A DNA stretch of 36,761 nucleotides from JAIRVZ01 sp031553755 (GTDB lineage Bacteria > Bacteroidota > Bacteroidia > Bacteroidales > Azobacteroidaceae). Of this stretch, positions 8,642-18,227 are shown in pieces. The translations under genes and the position numbers were made by a program. Position 1 is the stretch's first letter; each line of letters starts with the position of its first letter. The stretch lies in NCBI GenBank assembly GCA_031553755.1, contig JAVBKZ010000015.1, positions 1-36,761 of the forward strand. Direction: 5' to 3'. The notes beneath the pieces are model-generated. The model was not told the origin of the DNA. It worked only from the letters and a program-made list of their open reading frames with translations, and ran no database searches.

Positions 8642-10276
8642 ATGAAATTTAAAGAAGTTCTTTACTCAAAAAAATATTCCGTCTTATTGATTTTTTTTAT
8701 CATATTATTTAATCCTTTCTTTTTCTTTTGGGCTGATAATTTAAGTGTTGAAGTAAAGATATACGCGTGGATTACTTGTATTGTTGTAGCAAGCGCTTTT
8801 TCAGGAATAACATGCTTTCTTAAAAATAAAGGTGAAAAAATTTACTTAACAACATTATACTTGTTATCCCTTGTTCCTAATGTTGTTGTATGGACCTACC
8901 TTTTTATTTCCGATACATACATGCAAAGAGACATGTATTGGGTTATCTTTGGATCTAACTCCTCAGAATCGAAAGAATACGTTCATCAATTCATAACTCT
9001 TCCGATATTTATCGCTGCTTTTGTTTACGTTTTTACCGGAATATTTTTATTGATAAAATCTGTTTCTGCCTATGCGTTAAGTATTAAAAAGTTTAAATCC
9101 CTTTTTATAACTTGCATTGTGCTAATAGCTTTGTCTCTCTCTTTTCAATACCTGACAAAATCAATTTGTCTTTTCGATTTTTATAAAAGCGGCATACAAT
9201 ATTACAACGAAAGCAGGAAGATGATCAATGAATTTGAAACGCGCAAAAATTTGAAAATGGACGTTGATTGCATGCTTTCGGATTCAGTTAAACATACATT
9301 CGTTGTAGTTATCGGTGAATCGTTGTCTAACTGGCACATGCAATTATATGGTTACCAACGTGAGACAACTCCGCTATTGAATGAACGAAAAAATGATTTG
9401 GAAATTTATACCGATGTAACAACTCCCGATACACATACGATTGGCGTATTGAAAAAAGTACTGACTTTCGCCAATAGAAAACATCCGGAATATTACCTTG
9501 AAAAACCTTCTATTATCGAACTATTCGAATCAGCGGGATTCAAAACATATTGGATAAGCAATCAGGAACTTATCAGCAAATGGGGAGGAAGTTACGGAGT
9601 AATTGCCTCGGAATCGGATGAAGTGTACGATTTAAGAGTCGCGCAACAGGATGATGAAATTGTCTTGCCATATCTATCAATGGCGTTAAAAGATACAACT
9701 TCTCAAAATAAAATCATTTTTATTCATTTAATGGGAAGCCACAGCGCCTACGAAGTACGTTATCCTGAAGAATATAATTATTTCGATCATGAAAAAGACG
9801 GTTTTCCAAACCAATCGTTTCAAAATGAAGAAATGAAAAAAACAATCGATTACTATGATAATTCTGTCAGGTATACCGATTTTGTAGTCAATTCCGTCAT
9901 TGCGAAAGTCGACAGTTTGTCGCAATCTTCTTTTGTCTTATTCTTTTCAGATCATGGCGATGAAGTTTTCGACATAACCAATCGCAGTGGCCATCACATG
10001 ACAAACGTGAATCAACCTCAATGTGATATTCCATTTATCCTTTGGAAATCAGATGCTTATAAAAATGAAAATCCTGAAATTGAATATATAACAAACCGTC
10101 CGTATAGCATCGAAAACCTGATATTCAGTCTTTCTGATTTGTCGAAATTAAAATACAAAGATTACAATCCTCAATTAAGCATATTTTCTTCTCAATATAA
10201 AGTTCCCGAAAAACGCATGGTCGGAAATGAAGACTATGAAACTATAAAGAAAAAACATCCTAACGCGTGGAAGTAG
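8642..10276 (+). CDS. Phosphoethanolamine transferase-like membrane sulfatase (EptA/CptA family)
   Basis: A 544-residue inner-membrane enzyme: about five membrane segments in the first 185 residues, then a periplasmic alkaline-phosphatase-fold domain. Family landmarks are VVVIGESLSNWHMQLYGYQR with metal ligand Glu226, the nucleophile segment TTPDTHT with Thr266 in the position of the catalytic Thr of EptA/MCR enzymes, and FSDHGDE with Asp437 and His438. Such enzymes move phosphoethanolamine from phosphatidylethanolamine onto lipid A, core sugars or other glycans. The Cys residues flanking the nucleophile in EptA/MCR are absent here, so the substrate cannot be inferred. It has its own promoter and is followed by lysS with a separate promoter-like site. 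Confidence 0.82.
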   Translation: MKFKEVLYSKKYSVLLIFFIILFNPFFFFWADNLSVEVKIYAWITCIVVASAFSGITCFLKNKGEKIYLTTLYLLSLVPNVVVWTYLFISDTYMQRDMYWVIFGSNSSESKEYVHQFITLPIFIAAFVYVFTGIFLLIKSVSAYALSIKKFKSLFITCIVLIALSLSFQYLTKSICLFDFYKSGIQYYNESRKMINEFETRKNLKMDVDCMLSDSVKHTFVVVIGESLSNWHMQLYGYQRETTPLLNERKNDLEIYTDVTTPDTHTIGVLKKVLTFANRKHPEYYLEKPSIIELFESAGFKTYWISNQELISKWGGSYGVIASESDEVYDLRVAQQDDEIVLPYLSMALKDTTSQNKIIFIHLMGSHSAYEVRYPEEYNYFDHEKDGFPNQSFQNEEMKKTIDYYDNSVRYTDFVVNSVIAKVDSLSQSSFVLFFSDHGDEVFDITNRSGHHMTNVNQPQCDIPFILWKSDAYKNENPEIEYITNRPYSIENLIFSLSDLSKLKYKDYNPQLSIFSSQYKVPEKRMVGNEDYETIKKKHPNAWK

Positions 10277-10376
10277 GTTATGTAATGATTTTGTCTATAG
10301 AGTGCTGTGTTAAAATACCTTTCATTGAGTTCCTTTCCAATATTCAATTTTATTTTCTTTTTTGTTAAGAAAGTGG

Positions 10377-10384
10377 TAACTTTG
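10377..10384 (+). promoter_or_regulatory. Candidate -7 element for lysS
   Basis: TAACTTTG is an exact TAnnTTTG match 25 bases before the lysS ATG. The spacing region for a -33 box holds only a T-rich run around 10353-10360. A TTTG at 10361-10364 lies too close (12 bases). So only half of a typical promoter is present. Confidence 0.4.
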
Positions 10385-10409
10385 CGCTCAAATCAGCAAA
10401 AAAATTAAA

Positions 10410-11951
10410 ATGAGTTTAATAGAATTAAGTGAACAAGAAATATTTCGCCGTAAAAGTTTAGAAGAATTGCGTAACGCGGGAATCGAACCTTATCCGGCGG
10501 CAGAATATCAAACAAATGCATTCTCCACAGATATAAAAGAAGAATTTGTTGATGGAGTTGAACCTCTCAGGCAAGTTTCTATTGCCGGAAGAATCATGAG
10601 CCGCCGAATCATGGGAAAAGCATCTTTCGTAGAACTGCAAGATTCTAAAGGACGTATACAACTTTATATTTCGCGCGATGATATTTGTCCTGATGAAAAT
10701 AAAGATTTATACAATGTCGTTTTCAAAAAATTGTTAGATATTGGTGATTTTGTCGGAATCAGAGGATATGTTTTCCGCACGCAAATGGGAGAAATTTCTG
10801 TTCACGCGCAAAAATTGACAGTCTTGGCAAAATCATTGAAACCGCTTCCTATCGTAAAATATAAAGATGGTGTCGCTTACGATGCTTTTGAAGATCCCGA
10901 ACAACGTTATCGTCAACGCTATGTCGATTTAGTTGTGAATGACGGAATCAAAGATATTTTTGTAAAAAGGACCAAAATTTTCAATTCGATGCGTAACTTC
11001 TTCAACGAACAAGGTTACATCGAAGTTGATACTCCTGTTTTACAAAGCATACCCGGAGGAGCCGCCGCTCGTCCGTTTATTACCCACCACAACGCGTTAG
11101 ATATTCCTTTATACCTGCGAATCGCCAACGAATTATATCTTAAAAGATTGATTGTAGGTGGTTTTGAAGGTGTTTATGAGTTTTCGCGTAATTTCCGTAA
11201 CGAAGGCATGGATAGAACCCATAATCCCGAATTTACGGCGATGGAAATTTATGTTTCGTATAAAGATTACAATTGGATGATGTGTTTTACGGAACAAATG
11301 TTGGAGAAAATTTGCTTGGATGTATTAGGAACAACAGAAGTTAAAGTCGGAGAAAATACCATCAGTTTCAAAGTCCCATATCGCCGTGTTACGATGATTG
11401 ACGCCATTAAAGAACATACAGGCATTGATATCAACGGAATGAATGAAGAACAATTACGAGAAGTATGTAAACAACTTCATGTAGAGCAAGATAAAACAAT
11501 GGGTAAAGGAAAATTGATCGATGAAATTTTCGGAGAAAAATGCGAAGGAAAATACATACAACCTACATTTATTACCGATTATCCGATAGAAATGTCTCCT
11601 CTTTGTAAACAACATCGTTCTAATCCCGAACTGACAGAACGTTTCGAATTGATGGTAAACGGAAAAGAATTGGCTAATGCCTACTCCGAATTGAACGATC
11701 CGATCGACCAAAGAAATCGTTTCGAAGAACAACTCAAACTTTCTGAAAAAGGAGACGACGAAGCCATGTTTATTGATTCGGATTTCATCCGCGCGTTGGA
11801 ATATGGAATGCCTCCTACATCGGGAATGGGAATCGGAATGGACCGTTTGGTAATGTTATTAACAGGCCAGACATCTATCCAGGAAGTATTGTTTTTTCCT
11901 CAAATGCGTCCGGAAAAAACACAAAAAAACACAAACGAACCTGAAAATTAA
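10410..11951 (+). CDS. lysS: Lysyl-tRNA synthetase, class II
   Basis: A 513-residue cytosolic enzyme charging tRNA-Lys. The N-terminal OB-fold anticodon-binding domain lies at about residues 55-150 (VSIAGRIMSRRIMGKASFVE). The class II catalytic domain has motif 1 (YIEVDTPVLQSIPGGAAARP), motif 2 (YEFSRNFRNEGMDRTHNPEF) and motif 3 near the C-terminus (GMGIGMDRLVMLLTG). It is the first gene of a close-packed run; gpsA begins 31 bases after its stop. lysS next to gpsA and pgi is an arrangement I associate with Bacteroidales. Confidence 0.97.
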   Translation: MSLIELSEQEIFRRKSLEELRNAGIEPYPAAEYQTNAFSTDIKEEFVDGVEPLRQVSIAGRIMSRRIMGKASFVELQDSKGRIQLYISRDDICPDENKDLYNVVFKKLLDIGDFVGIRGYVFRTQMGEISVHAQKLTVLAKSLKPLPIVKYKDGVAYDAFEDPEQRYRQRYVDLVVNDGIKDIFVKRTKIFNSMRNFFNEQGYIEVDTPVLQSIPGGAAARPFITHHNALDIPLYLRIANELYLKRLIVGGFEGVYEFSRNFRNEGMDRTHNPEFTAMEIYVSYKDYNWMMCFTEQMLEKICLDVLGTTEVKVGENTISFKVPYRRVTMIDAIKEHTGIDINGMNEEQLREVCKQLHVEQDKTMGKGKLIDEIFGEKCEGKYIQPTFITDYPIEMSPLCKQHRSNPELTERFELMVNGKELANAYSELNDPIDQRNRFEEQLKLSEKGDDEAMFIDSDFIRALEYGMPPTSGMGIGMDRLVMLLTGQTSIQEVLFFPQMRPEKTQKNTNEPEN

Positions 11952-11982
11952 ATATTATTAATTTCAAAAACGTATCTAATTT

Positions 11983-12978
11983 ATGGATTTGCCGGGAAAA
12001 ATAGCAATTATGGGTGGAGGTAGTTGGGCTACAGCTATTGCTAAAATAGTATTGTCGACACAAACAAAGATCAACTGGTATATGCGCCGCCCCGAACAAA
12101 TAGAAGAATTTAAAATAGTCGGGCATAACCCTTCATACCTTACGGGAGTAAAATTCGATATCAATAACATTACTTTCTATTCCAATATCAATGATGTTGT
12201 AAGAGATTCCGATACTTTGATATTCGCGACCCCCTCCCCTTTCTTAAAACAACATCTCAAAAAATTAAAAAGCAAGCTAAATAATAAATTTGTGATATCG
12301 GCAATCAAAGGAATTGTCCCCGACGAAAATATGTTGGTATCCGAATATTTAGCTAAATTTTATAAAATCCCTGCCGATAATTTGGCTGTGCTCGGAGGAC
12401 CTTGTCATGCCGAAGAAGTGGCATTAGAAAGGCTTTCTTATTTGAGTATCACTTGTCATAATACTTGTAACGCGCAAATATACGCGGAAGTATTCAAAAA
12501 TAATTTCGTAAAAACATCTGTCAGCAACGATGTTATAGGGGTAGAATATGCTTCTGTGTTGAAAAACGTATACGCTATCGTATCCGGAATTTGCCACGGA
12601 TTAAAATACGGAGATAACTTCCAGGCCATTTTTATATCGAATTCCATAGTCGAAATGCAACGATTTCTCAATGCCATAAAACCAATGGACAGAAATATTT
12701 GCGATTCGGCATATTTGGGCGATTTATTAGTAACCGCATATTCACGTTTCAGCCGCAACCGTATTTTCGGAACAATGATAGGAAAAGGATATTCGGTAAA
12801 AACAGCGCAACTCGAAATGGAAATGATAGCCGAAGGTTATTACGGAACAAAATGTATCAAAGAAATCAACGAAAAGTACAATGTCAATATGCCGATATTA
12901 GAAACCGTTTATTCCATTTTATACGAGAAAAAAGCTCCGGCTCCAGCGATTAAAAGATTGACGGATACTTTTAAGTAA
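11983..12978 (+). CDS. gpsA: NAD(P)-dependent glycerol-3-phosphate dehydrogenase
   Basis: A 331-residue enzyme interconverting dihydroxyacetone phosphate and sn-glycerol 3-phosphate, the backbone precursor for phospholipids. The N-terminal Rossmann motif GGGSWATA (residues 11-18) binds the nucleotide. GGPCHAEEVA, the catalytic-Lys region YASVLKNVYAI and YLGDLLVTAYSRFSRNRIFG are family signatures. Its length is standard. Its stop (12976-12978) is only two bases from the proposed start of the next gene, suggesting translational coupling. Confidence 0.96.
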   Translation: MDLPGKIAIMGGGSWATAIAKIVLSTQTKINWYMRRPEQIEEFKIVGHNPSYLTGVKFDINNITFYSNINDVVRDSDTLIFATPSPFLKQHLKKLKSKLNNKFVISAIKGIVPDENMLVSEYLAKFYKIPADNLAVLGGPCHAEEVALERLSYLSITCHNTCNAQIYAEVFKNNFVKTSVSNDVIGVEYASVLKNVYAIVSGICHGLKYGDNFQAIFISNSIVEMQRFLNAIKPMDRNICDSAYLGDLLVTAYSRFSRNRIFGTMIGKGYSVKTAQLEMEMIAEGYYGTKCIKEINEKYNVNMPILETVYSILYEKKAPAPAIKRLTDTFK

Positions 12979-12980
12979 AT

Positions 12981-14807
12981 ATTATCAAACCTATTTTCTT
13001 CATAATCATTTCACTGTTATCAGCGACATATTCATTTGCCGCTGATAGTGAGGTGTTGAATTATATTTCTTTTTGCAAAATCGAAGGAAACAAATTAATT
13101 AGAACCGATTCCGTTGAAATACAAGTAAATACAAGGAAAGGCGATGATGCCGGATCTGTTTTTATTTTCTATTCCAAAAACGAAAATTTGAATATTGGTG
13201 AAGCTTGGATCGAAGATATGCGGGGAAATATTATCCGGAAATTGAAAAAAAATGAAATAACCGACCGGCACGCGATTTCATATTACGCTTTGTATCAAGA
13301 CGATTTTGTAAAAGAATTTCAACTTCGCCACAATGTATACCCTTATAAAATAAAATATTCCTATAAAATTTCGACATTCGATTTCTTGTTTATTACCAAT
13401 TGGCTTCCTTTTTTAAAATGGAATCAACCCGTAAAATCAGCCCGGTTAACAGTTGAAATTCCGGTTGATTTCGCAATAAAAAAGAAAGAAGAAAATATTT
13501 CTCCCTCAACAGAAGAAACAGCAAATAATTTTGTAAAATATACATGGAATACTTCCTTTGAAGGAAAAAAGAGACAAAAATATGTTCCTGAATCATCCCT
13601 AAAAATACCTTCTGTTACCATTCAACCGTTAGATTTCAAATATGGAAAAAAAGGAAGTTGGAAAAGTTGGGAAACTTTTGGAAAGTGGATCCGCGATTTG
13701 AATGCCAATGGAGAAAAACTTCCGCTAATCGAAGAACAAAAAGTCGATCAATTATTACAGGGAATATCCGATCCTAAAGAAAAAGTCAGGATATTGTATA
13801 AATATTTACAAAAAGAAACGCGATATATTAATATAAAAATAAATACAGGAGGACTTAAAAGTTATCCGTCCGAATATGTGTCTGCTAATAAATATGGCGA
13901 TTGCAAAGCCTTGAGTAATTTCATGGTTTCGTTGTTGAATTATGCGGGAATCAAGTCGTATTATACATTGGTAAACGCGGGAGAAGAAATTGAAGATTTC
14001 GATAAAGATTTTCCTACACAAGCATTTAACCACGTGATTGTTACTGTTCCTTTCGAAAAAGACACGATTTTTTTGGAGTGTACGAACAAAAATGTTCCAT
14101 GCGGATATTTAGGAACTTTTACTCAAGGAAGGAATGTTTTAATGGTTGACGGAGAAAATAGTAAATTGACAACTACACCTTTGCTTGAACCGGAAGATGT
14201 AGTATGTTCTTCAACTATCGAAATTTATAATTCTAAAATTAACATAACAAGTAAACAACGCGGAGATTTGTATGAAAATTCGTTGTTCTATATTTCCGAA
14301 ACTTCGAAAGAAAATATTGAAAATTATATACATAATATCTATTCAGGAAATTTTGACATCGGAGAATATAAATTCAATATAACAAATCCAAATAAACCGG
14401 AAATCGACATGCATCTTTCGCTGAACAAGTCAAATAATTTAAAAAGTTATGGTAAAAATTTGATTTTAAGTTCTTTCCCTCAAAATCTCCCTTCGATAGA
14501 CGCACCTAATTCTTCCAATATCAATACACTTCAATTTGATTATCCGATTGTATATCGGGATACTGTTATTTATCATTTGGAAGACATCCAGTCGATAAAA
14601 AAAAGTCCTGAAAATATAAATCTGGAATCTCCTTTTGGAAAATATGAAACAACATTCAATTTTTCAGAAACAAAATTCATTCTTATTAAAAATATAACTA
14701 TCTTTCGGGGTCGCTATGAAAATATCGAAACATGTCAGCATTTCTACAATTTTTTATCGAATGTAAAGTCATACGAAAATAAAAATATTTATTTGGAGCT
14801 AGAATGA
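12981..14807 (+). CDS. Exported DUF3857/transglutaminase-like protein (probable ATT start)
   Basis: The nearest canonical in-frame start is GTG at 13053. The frame stays open upstream to 12975 and encodes a clear signal peptide (IIKPIFFIIISLLSATYSFA then ADSE), so I place the start at ATT 12981, giving 608 residues. The only other candidates upstream are also non-standard (ATC, CTG at 13014). An N-terminal DUF3857 beta domain is followed by a transglutaminase-like core: YGDCKALS with Cys308, FNHVIV with His351, and FLECTN in the acidic-residue position (numbering from 12981). The Cys/His pair is intact, so a papain-like activity in the periplasm is plausible, but the substrate is unknown. It overlaps the next gene by four bases (ATGA). 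Confidence 0.82.
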   Translation: MIKPIFFIIISLLSATYSFAADSEVLNYISFCKIEGNKLIRTDSVEIQVNTRKGDDAGSVFIFYSKNENLNIGEAWIEDMRGNIIRKLKKNEITDRHAISYYALYQDDFVKEFQLRHNVYPYKIKYSYKISTFDFLFITNWLPFLKWNQPVKSARLTVEIPVDFAIKKKEENISPSTEETANNFVKYTWNTSFEGKKRQKYVPESSLKIPSVTIQPLDFKYGKKGSWKSWETFGKWIRDLNANGEKLPLIEEQKVDQLLQGISDPKEKVRILYKYLQKETRYINIKINTGGLKSYPSEYVSANKYGDCKALSNFMVSLLNYAGIKSYYTLVNAGEEIEDFDKDFPTQAFNHVIVTVPFEKDTIFLECTNKNVPCGYLGTFTQGRNVLMVDGENSKLTTTPLLEPEDVVCSSTIEIYNSKINITSKQRGDLYENSLFYISETSKENIENYIHNIYSGNFDIGEYKFNITNPNKPEIDMHLSLNKSNNLKSYGKNLILSSFPQNLPSIDAPNSSNINTLQFDYPIVYRDTVIYHLEDIQSIKKSPENINLESPFGKYETTFNFSETKFILIKNITIFRGRYENIETCQHFYNFLSNVKSYENKNIYLELE

Positions 14808-16768
14808 AAAAATCATCATTAATTTTTTGTTTTTTGTTTTTTATCTTGATGAATTCGAGATCTCAAGACGAGTTCATTCCTAATGAAAAGAAAATTTCAC
14901 AATATGAAGTTTCGATGGAAAGTTATGACAAAGATCCTGATGCCGGAGCGGTTGTTTTGCTTGAAACAGGAAAAACCTCTTTCCGTGGTAATCACGAAAC
15001 CGGATCTTTTGAACTTCGGATGAGCAAAAAAATCAGGATAAAAATATTGAAACAATCCGGAATAAAATACGCGACTTTTGAGATTCCTTACTATATAGAA
15101 GACCGAAAATCGGAGGAAATAGAATCTTTAGAAGCTTATACATATAACTATGTAAACGACAAATTGGAAAAAAGCGAACTGGAGAAAAAAAATATTTTCG
15201 AAGAAAAAATAAATGAAAATTGGCGAATGAAGAAGTTCACGATGCCTAATGTAAAAGAAGGTTCAATCGTAGAATTAGAATATACAATTATAAGCCCTTA
15301 TCTGTTCAATTTACGGGAATGGGTATTTCAAAAAAAGATTCCGGTAATACAAAGTACATTCGAACTAAATATGATTCCCTATTATGAATACACCTACATA
15401 GCAAAAGGAATAACAAAATTCGATGTATTCGAAACGAATGAATTAACTTGGGAAATCCGTTTTGGTAATCTTCAGTACAGGGAATTACAATATGTGATGG
15501 GAATGAAAAATATTCCAGCGTTCAAAGATGAAGATTTTATTACATCTGAAAACGACTACATGATGAGTTTGAATTTTCAAATGTCTAAAATCAATATGCC
15601 AAGCGGAGGACATAAAAAAATTATGTCTACATGGCCTGAATTATGCAATGATTTTTTGAAAGAAGAAAATTTTGGAAAATATATTAAATCGTCTGAAAAA
15701 GAAGCTAAGAAAATTTTATCCATTTTAAATATCAGCAACCAACCGGTTGAAGAACAAGTGAAAACCATTACAGAATATGTAAAATTAAATTACAATTGGG
15801 ATGGTGTTACTACTAAATACGCGTTCAAAAACGTTTCTGATTTTATAAAACAAAAACGAGGTAATTCGGCCGAAATAAATTTATTTCTTATCGGAATGTT
15901 GAATGCGGCTAAAATTGAAGCAAAACCGATTTTATTAAGCACAAGAAAGCATGGAGCTGTCAGTTTGAATCATCCGTTTCAACAATTTTTGAACTACGTT
16001 ATCTTACAAGCGAATACAGGAAAAGATACGGTTTTGATAGATGCTTCCGAATCAATGTTGCTTTATAATGAATTGCCCGAACGTTGTACGAATGTTGTTG
16101 GTTTGATTGTCGAAAAAAATTCGAATAAATGGATCGATATCTACCAAGACGAATTGGCTTTAACCGAAAAAGAATTTGAAATTAAAGTCGATAATGATTT
16201 TTCCAAACTTAATATGGATGTTAAATATACCGCTTATTCGTATGACGCGTATAATTATCGTTCTGTATACTATCAAGATGAAGAAAATCTTCGTAAATTT
16301 TTGAAAAACAAAAATGTTGATGTAAAAGGAAAAATTAATATCGAAAACTACGATAAATTGGATAAACCTTTCGTTATTTCTTTTAATACAGAAAACATAT
16401 TGGATAATTCACCTGAAAAAATATTTATAGCTCCATTTTCAAATCAATCAATAACCGAAAATATTTTCAAACAAAAAGAAAGAACTCTTCCGGTCGATTT
16501 GCTTCACAAGCACGCGGCTAAATACAAAAGTATTATTCATATTCCGGAAGGATATAAGATCGAATATTTACCCAAGGAAGTAAAACATAACGGTAGGGTG
16601 ATGATTATTAATTATTCGGCTGTAGAAAAAAATAATAGTATTGAAGTTGTAGCGGATTATCAATTTAAAAAATATATTTACGAAGCCAAAGATTATCAAA
16701 TACTCAAAGTTACTTATGAAGAAGCTATCAAATGTTTCAATGATATGATTATATTGTCTAAAAAATAA
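14804..16768 (+). CDS. DUF3857 protein with degenerate transglutaminase-like core
   Basis: A 654-residue exported protein: signal peptide at residues 1-20 (FILMNSRSQ), DUF3857 region at about 60-250, transglutaminase-like fold at about 300-420, and a C-terminal beta region. Where the active family has GDC and FNH, this protein has GNSAEIN (Ser355) and FLNYVI (Tyr398); only the acidic position survives (LIDAS, Asp413). It is therefore probably catalytically dead and may bind rather than cut or cross-link its target. Its start overlaps the stop of the preceding DUF3857 gene by four bases, so a one-to-one product pair is likely. pgi follows after 14 bases. Confidence 0.82.
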   Translation: MKKSSLIFCFLFFILMNSRSQDEFIPNEKKISQYEVSMESYDKDPDAGAVVLLETGKTSFRGNHETGSFELRMSKKIRIKILKQSGIKYATFEIPYYIEDRKSEEIESLEAYTYNYVNDKLEKSELEKKNIFEEKINENWRMKKFTMPNVKEGSIVELEYTIISPYLFNLREWVFQKKIPVIQSTFELNMIPYYEYTYIAKGITKFDVFETNELTWEIRFGNLQYRELQYVMGMKNIPAFKDEDFITSENDYMMSLNFQMSKINMPSGGHKKIMSTWPELCNDFLKEENFGKYIKSSEKEAKKILSILNISNQPVEEQVKTITEYVKLNYNWDGVTTKYAFKNVSDFIKQKRGNSAEINLFLIGMLNAAKIEAKPILLSTRKHGAVSLNHPFQQFLNYVILQANTGKDTVLIDASESMLLYNELPERCTNVVGLIVEKNSNKWIDIYQDELALTEKEFEIKVDNDFSKLNMDVKYTAYSYDAYNYRSVYYQDEENLRKFLKNKNVDVKGKINIENYDKLDKPFVISFNTENILDNSPEKIFIAPFSNQSITENIFKQKERTLPVDLLHKHAAKYKSIIHIPEGYKIEYLPKEVKHNGRVMIINYSAVEKNNSIEVVADYQFKKYIYEAKDYQILKVTYEEAIKCFNDMIILSKK

Positions 16769-16782
16769 ATATAAATGAACCA

Positions 16783-18126
16783 ATGAAAAAAATTTCATTA
16801 AACATCGACAAAGCCCTGGGTATCATCACTAAAGAACAAGTGTATGCCCAAGAAAAAAAAGTAAAAGAATGTATCGCGGCATTACACAACGGAACCGGAA
16901 AGGGAAACGACTTTTTAGGTTGGTTGAATCTTCCTTCTTCTATTTCAGAAACGGAAATTATTGATATTCAGTCTACTGCGGATAAATTAAGGAACAAATG
17001 TGAAGTCGTAGTCGTAGTCGGAATCGGTGGAAGTTATTTGGGTGCAAAAGCGGTAATCGACGCGCTTTCAAGTTCTTTCGACGCGTTAGAAACCAACCGT
17101 AAAAATCCGGTGGTAGTATATGCCGGACAAAATATCGGTGAAGATTATTTATATGAATTATCATCTTATCTGAAAAATAAGTCATTCGGAATCATTAATA
17201 TTTCTAAATCAGGAACAACAACTGAACCCGCTTTAGCTTTTCGTATCTTAAAACAACAACTGGAAAATGCTGTCGGAAAATCGGAAGCAAAAGAACGCAT
17301 AGTTGCCGTAACCGATAAAGCTCGTGGCGCGTTGCGCACGTTAGCGACCAAAGAAGGTTACAAAACTTTTATTATTCCGGATAATGTCGGTGGACGGTTT
17401 TCTGTATTGACTCCGGTTGGTTTATTGCCCATCGCTGTCGCCGGAATCAATATCAAACAACTCATCGCGGGAGCGGTTGATATGGAAAACGCTACTGGTG
17501 CTGATATTCCTTTCTCTGAAAATTTAGCGGCTATTTACGCGGCAACCCGAAACGAGCTTTATAAATCAGGGAAAAAAATCGAAATATTAGCGAACTTTCA
17601 TCCAAAATTACATTTTGTTTCTGAATGGTGGAAACAACTTTATGGAGAAAGCGAAGGAAAAGAAAACAAAGGTATTTTTACCGCTTCCGTTGATTTTACA
17701 ACTGATTTACACTCTATGGGACAATGGATTCAGGAAGGAGAACGCACTATTTTTGAAACTGTGATTTCGGTAGCTGCTCCAAAATACAAAATGGAAGTTC
17801 CTTCTGATGAACAAGATTTAGACGGATTAAATTTTCTTGCCGGAAAACGAGTAGATTTTGTCAATAAAATGGCTGAATTAGGTACTCAATTAGCGCACGT
17901 TGACGGTGGAGTTCCTAATATTAAAATCGAACTTCCCGAACTCAATGAATATTACCTCGGACAATTGCTCTACTTTTTTAAAAAAGGATGTGGAATCAGC
18001 GGTTATGTTTTAGGTGTAAATCCGTTCGATCAACCGGGAGTAGAAGCCTACAAGAAAAACATGTTCGCGTTGCTCGACAAACCCGGATTTGAAACTGAAA
18101 GTAAAGCGATTAAAGAAAGAATATAA
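16783..18126 (+). CDS. pgi: Glucose-6-phosphate isomerase
   Basis: A 447-residue cytosolic enzyme interconverting glucose 6-phosphate and fructose 6-phosphate. It is the short bacterial form. Signatures: VVVVGIGGSYLGAKA near residue 80, the phosphate-binding loop SKSGTTTEPA, VGGRFSVLTPVGLLP (PGI signature 1), and a late QPGVEAYKKNMF block with the conserved Lys. It sits 14 bases after the second DUF3857 gene. A repeat-containing 101-base gap separates it from the HAD gene. Confidence 0.97.
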   Translation: MKKISLNIDKALGIITKEQVYAQEKKVKECIAALHNGTGKGNDFLGWLNLPSSISETEIIDIQSTADKLRNKCEVVVVVGIGGSYLGAKAVIDALSSSFDALETNRKNPVVVYAGQNIGEDYLYELSSYLKNKSFGIINISKSGTTTEPALAFRILKQQLENAVGKSEAKERIVAVTDKARGALRTLATKEGYKTFIIPDNVGGRFSVLTPVGLLPIAVAGINIKQLIAGAVDMENATGADIPFSENLAAIYAATRNELYKSGKKIEILANFHPKLHFVSEWWKQLYGESEGKENKGIFTASVDFTTDLHSMGQWIQEGERTIFETVISVAAPKYKMEVPSDEQDLDGLNFLAGKRVDFVNKMAELGTQLAHVDGGVPNIKIELPELNEYYLGQLLYFFKKGCGISGYVLGVNPFDQPGVEAYKKNMFALLDKPGFETESKAIKERI

Positions 18127-18133
18127 AATAAAG

Positions 18134-18210
18134 GAAGTTGGGAGGAGTTACAGGAAGTTAGAAGAATTATAAAAATATCCCTATGACTTCGTTTAACTCC
18201 TTTTGACTTC
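18134..18210. repeat. Imperfect inverted repeat between pgi and the HAD gene
   Basis: A 27-base left arm (18134-18160, built on GAAGTT and GGAGTTA) pairs with 18184-18210 (TGACTTCGTTTAACTCC and onward) at 20 of 27 positions by my count, with several mismatches that would still form G-U pairs in RNA. The right arm is itself a direct repeat of GACTTCGTTTAAC. The same motif family recurs at 28807-28895. It could act as a transcript-processing hairpin or be an inert dispersed repeat. Confidence 0.5.
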
Positions 18211-18227
18211 GTTTAACCCGCTAAAAA

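Noticed and set aside
10361..10384. Complete lysS promoter using TTTG at 10361
   Set aside because: The spacer to TAACTTTG is only 12 bases, far below the usual 19-21, so only the -7 element is reported.
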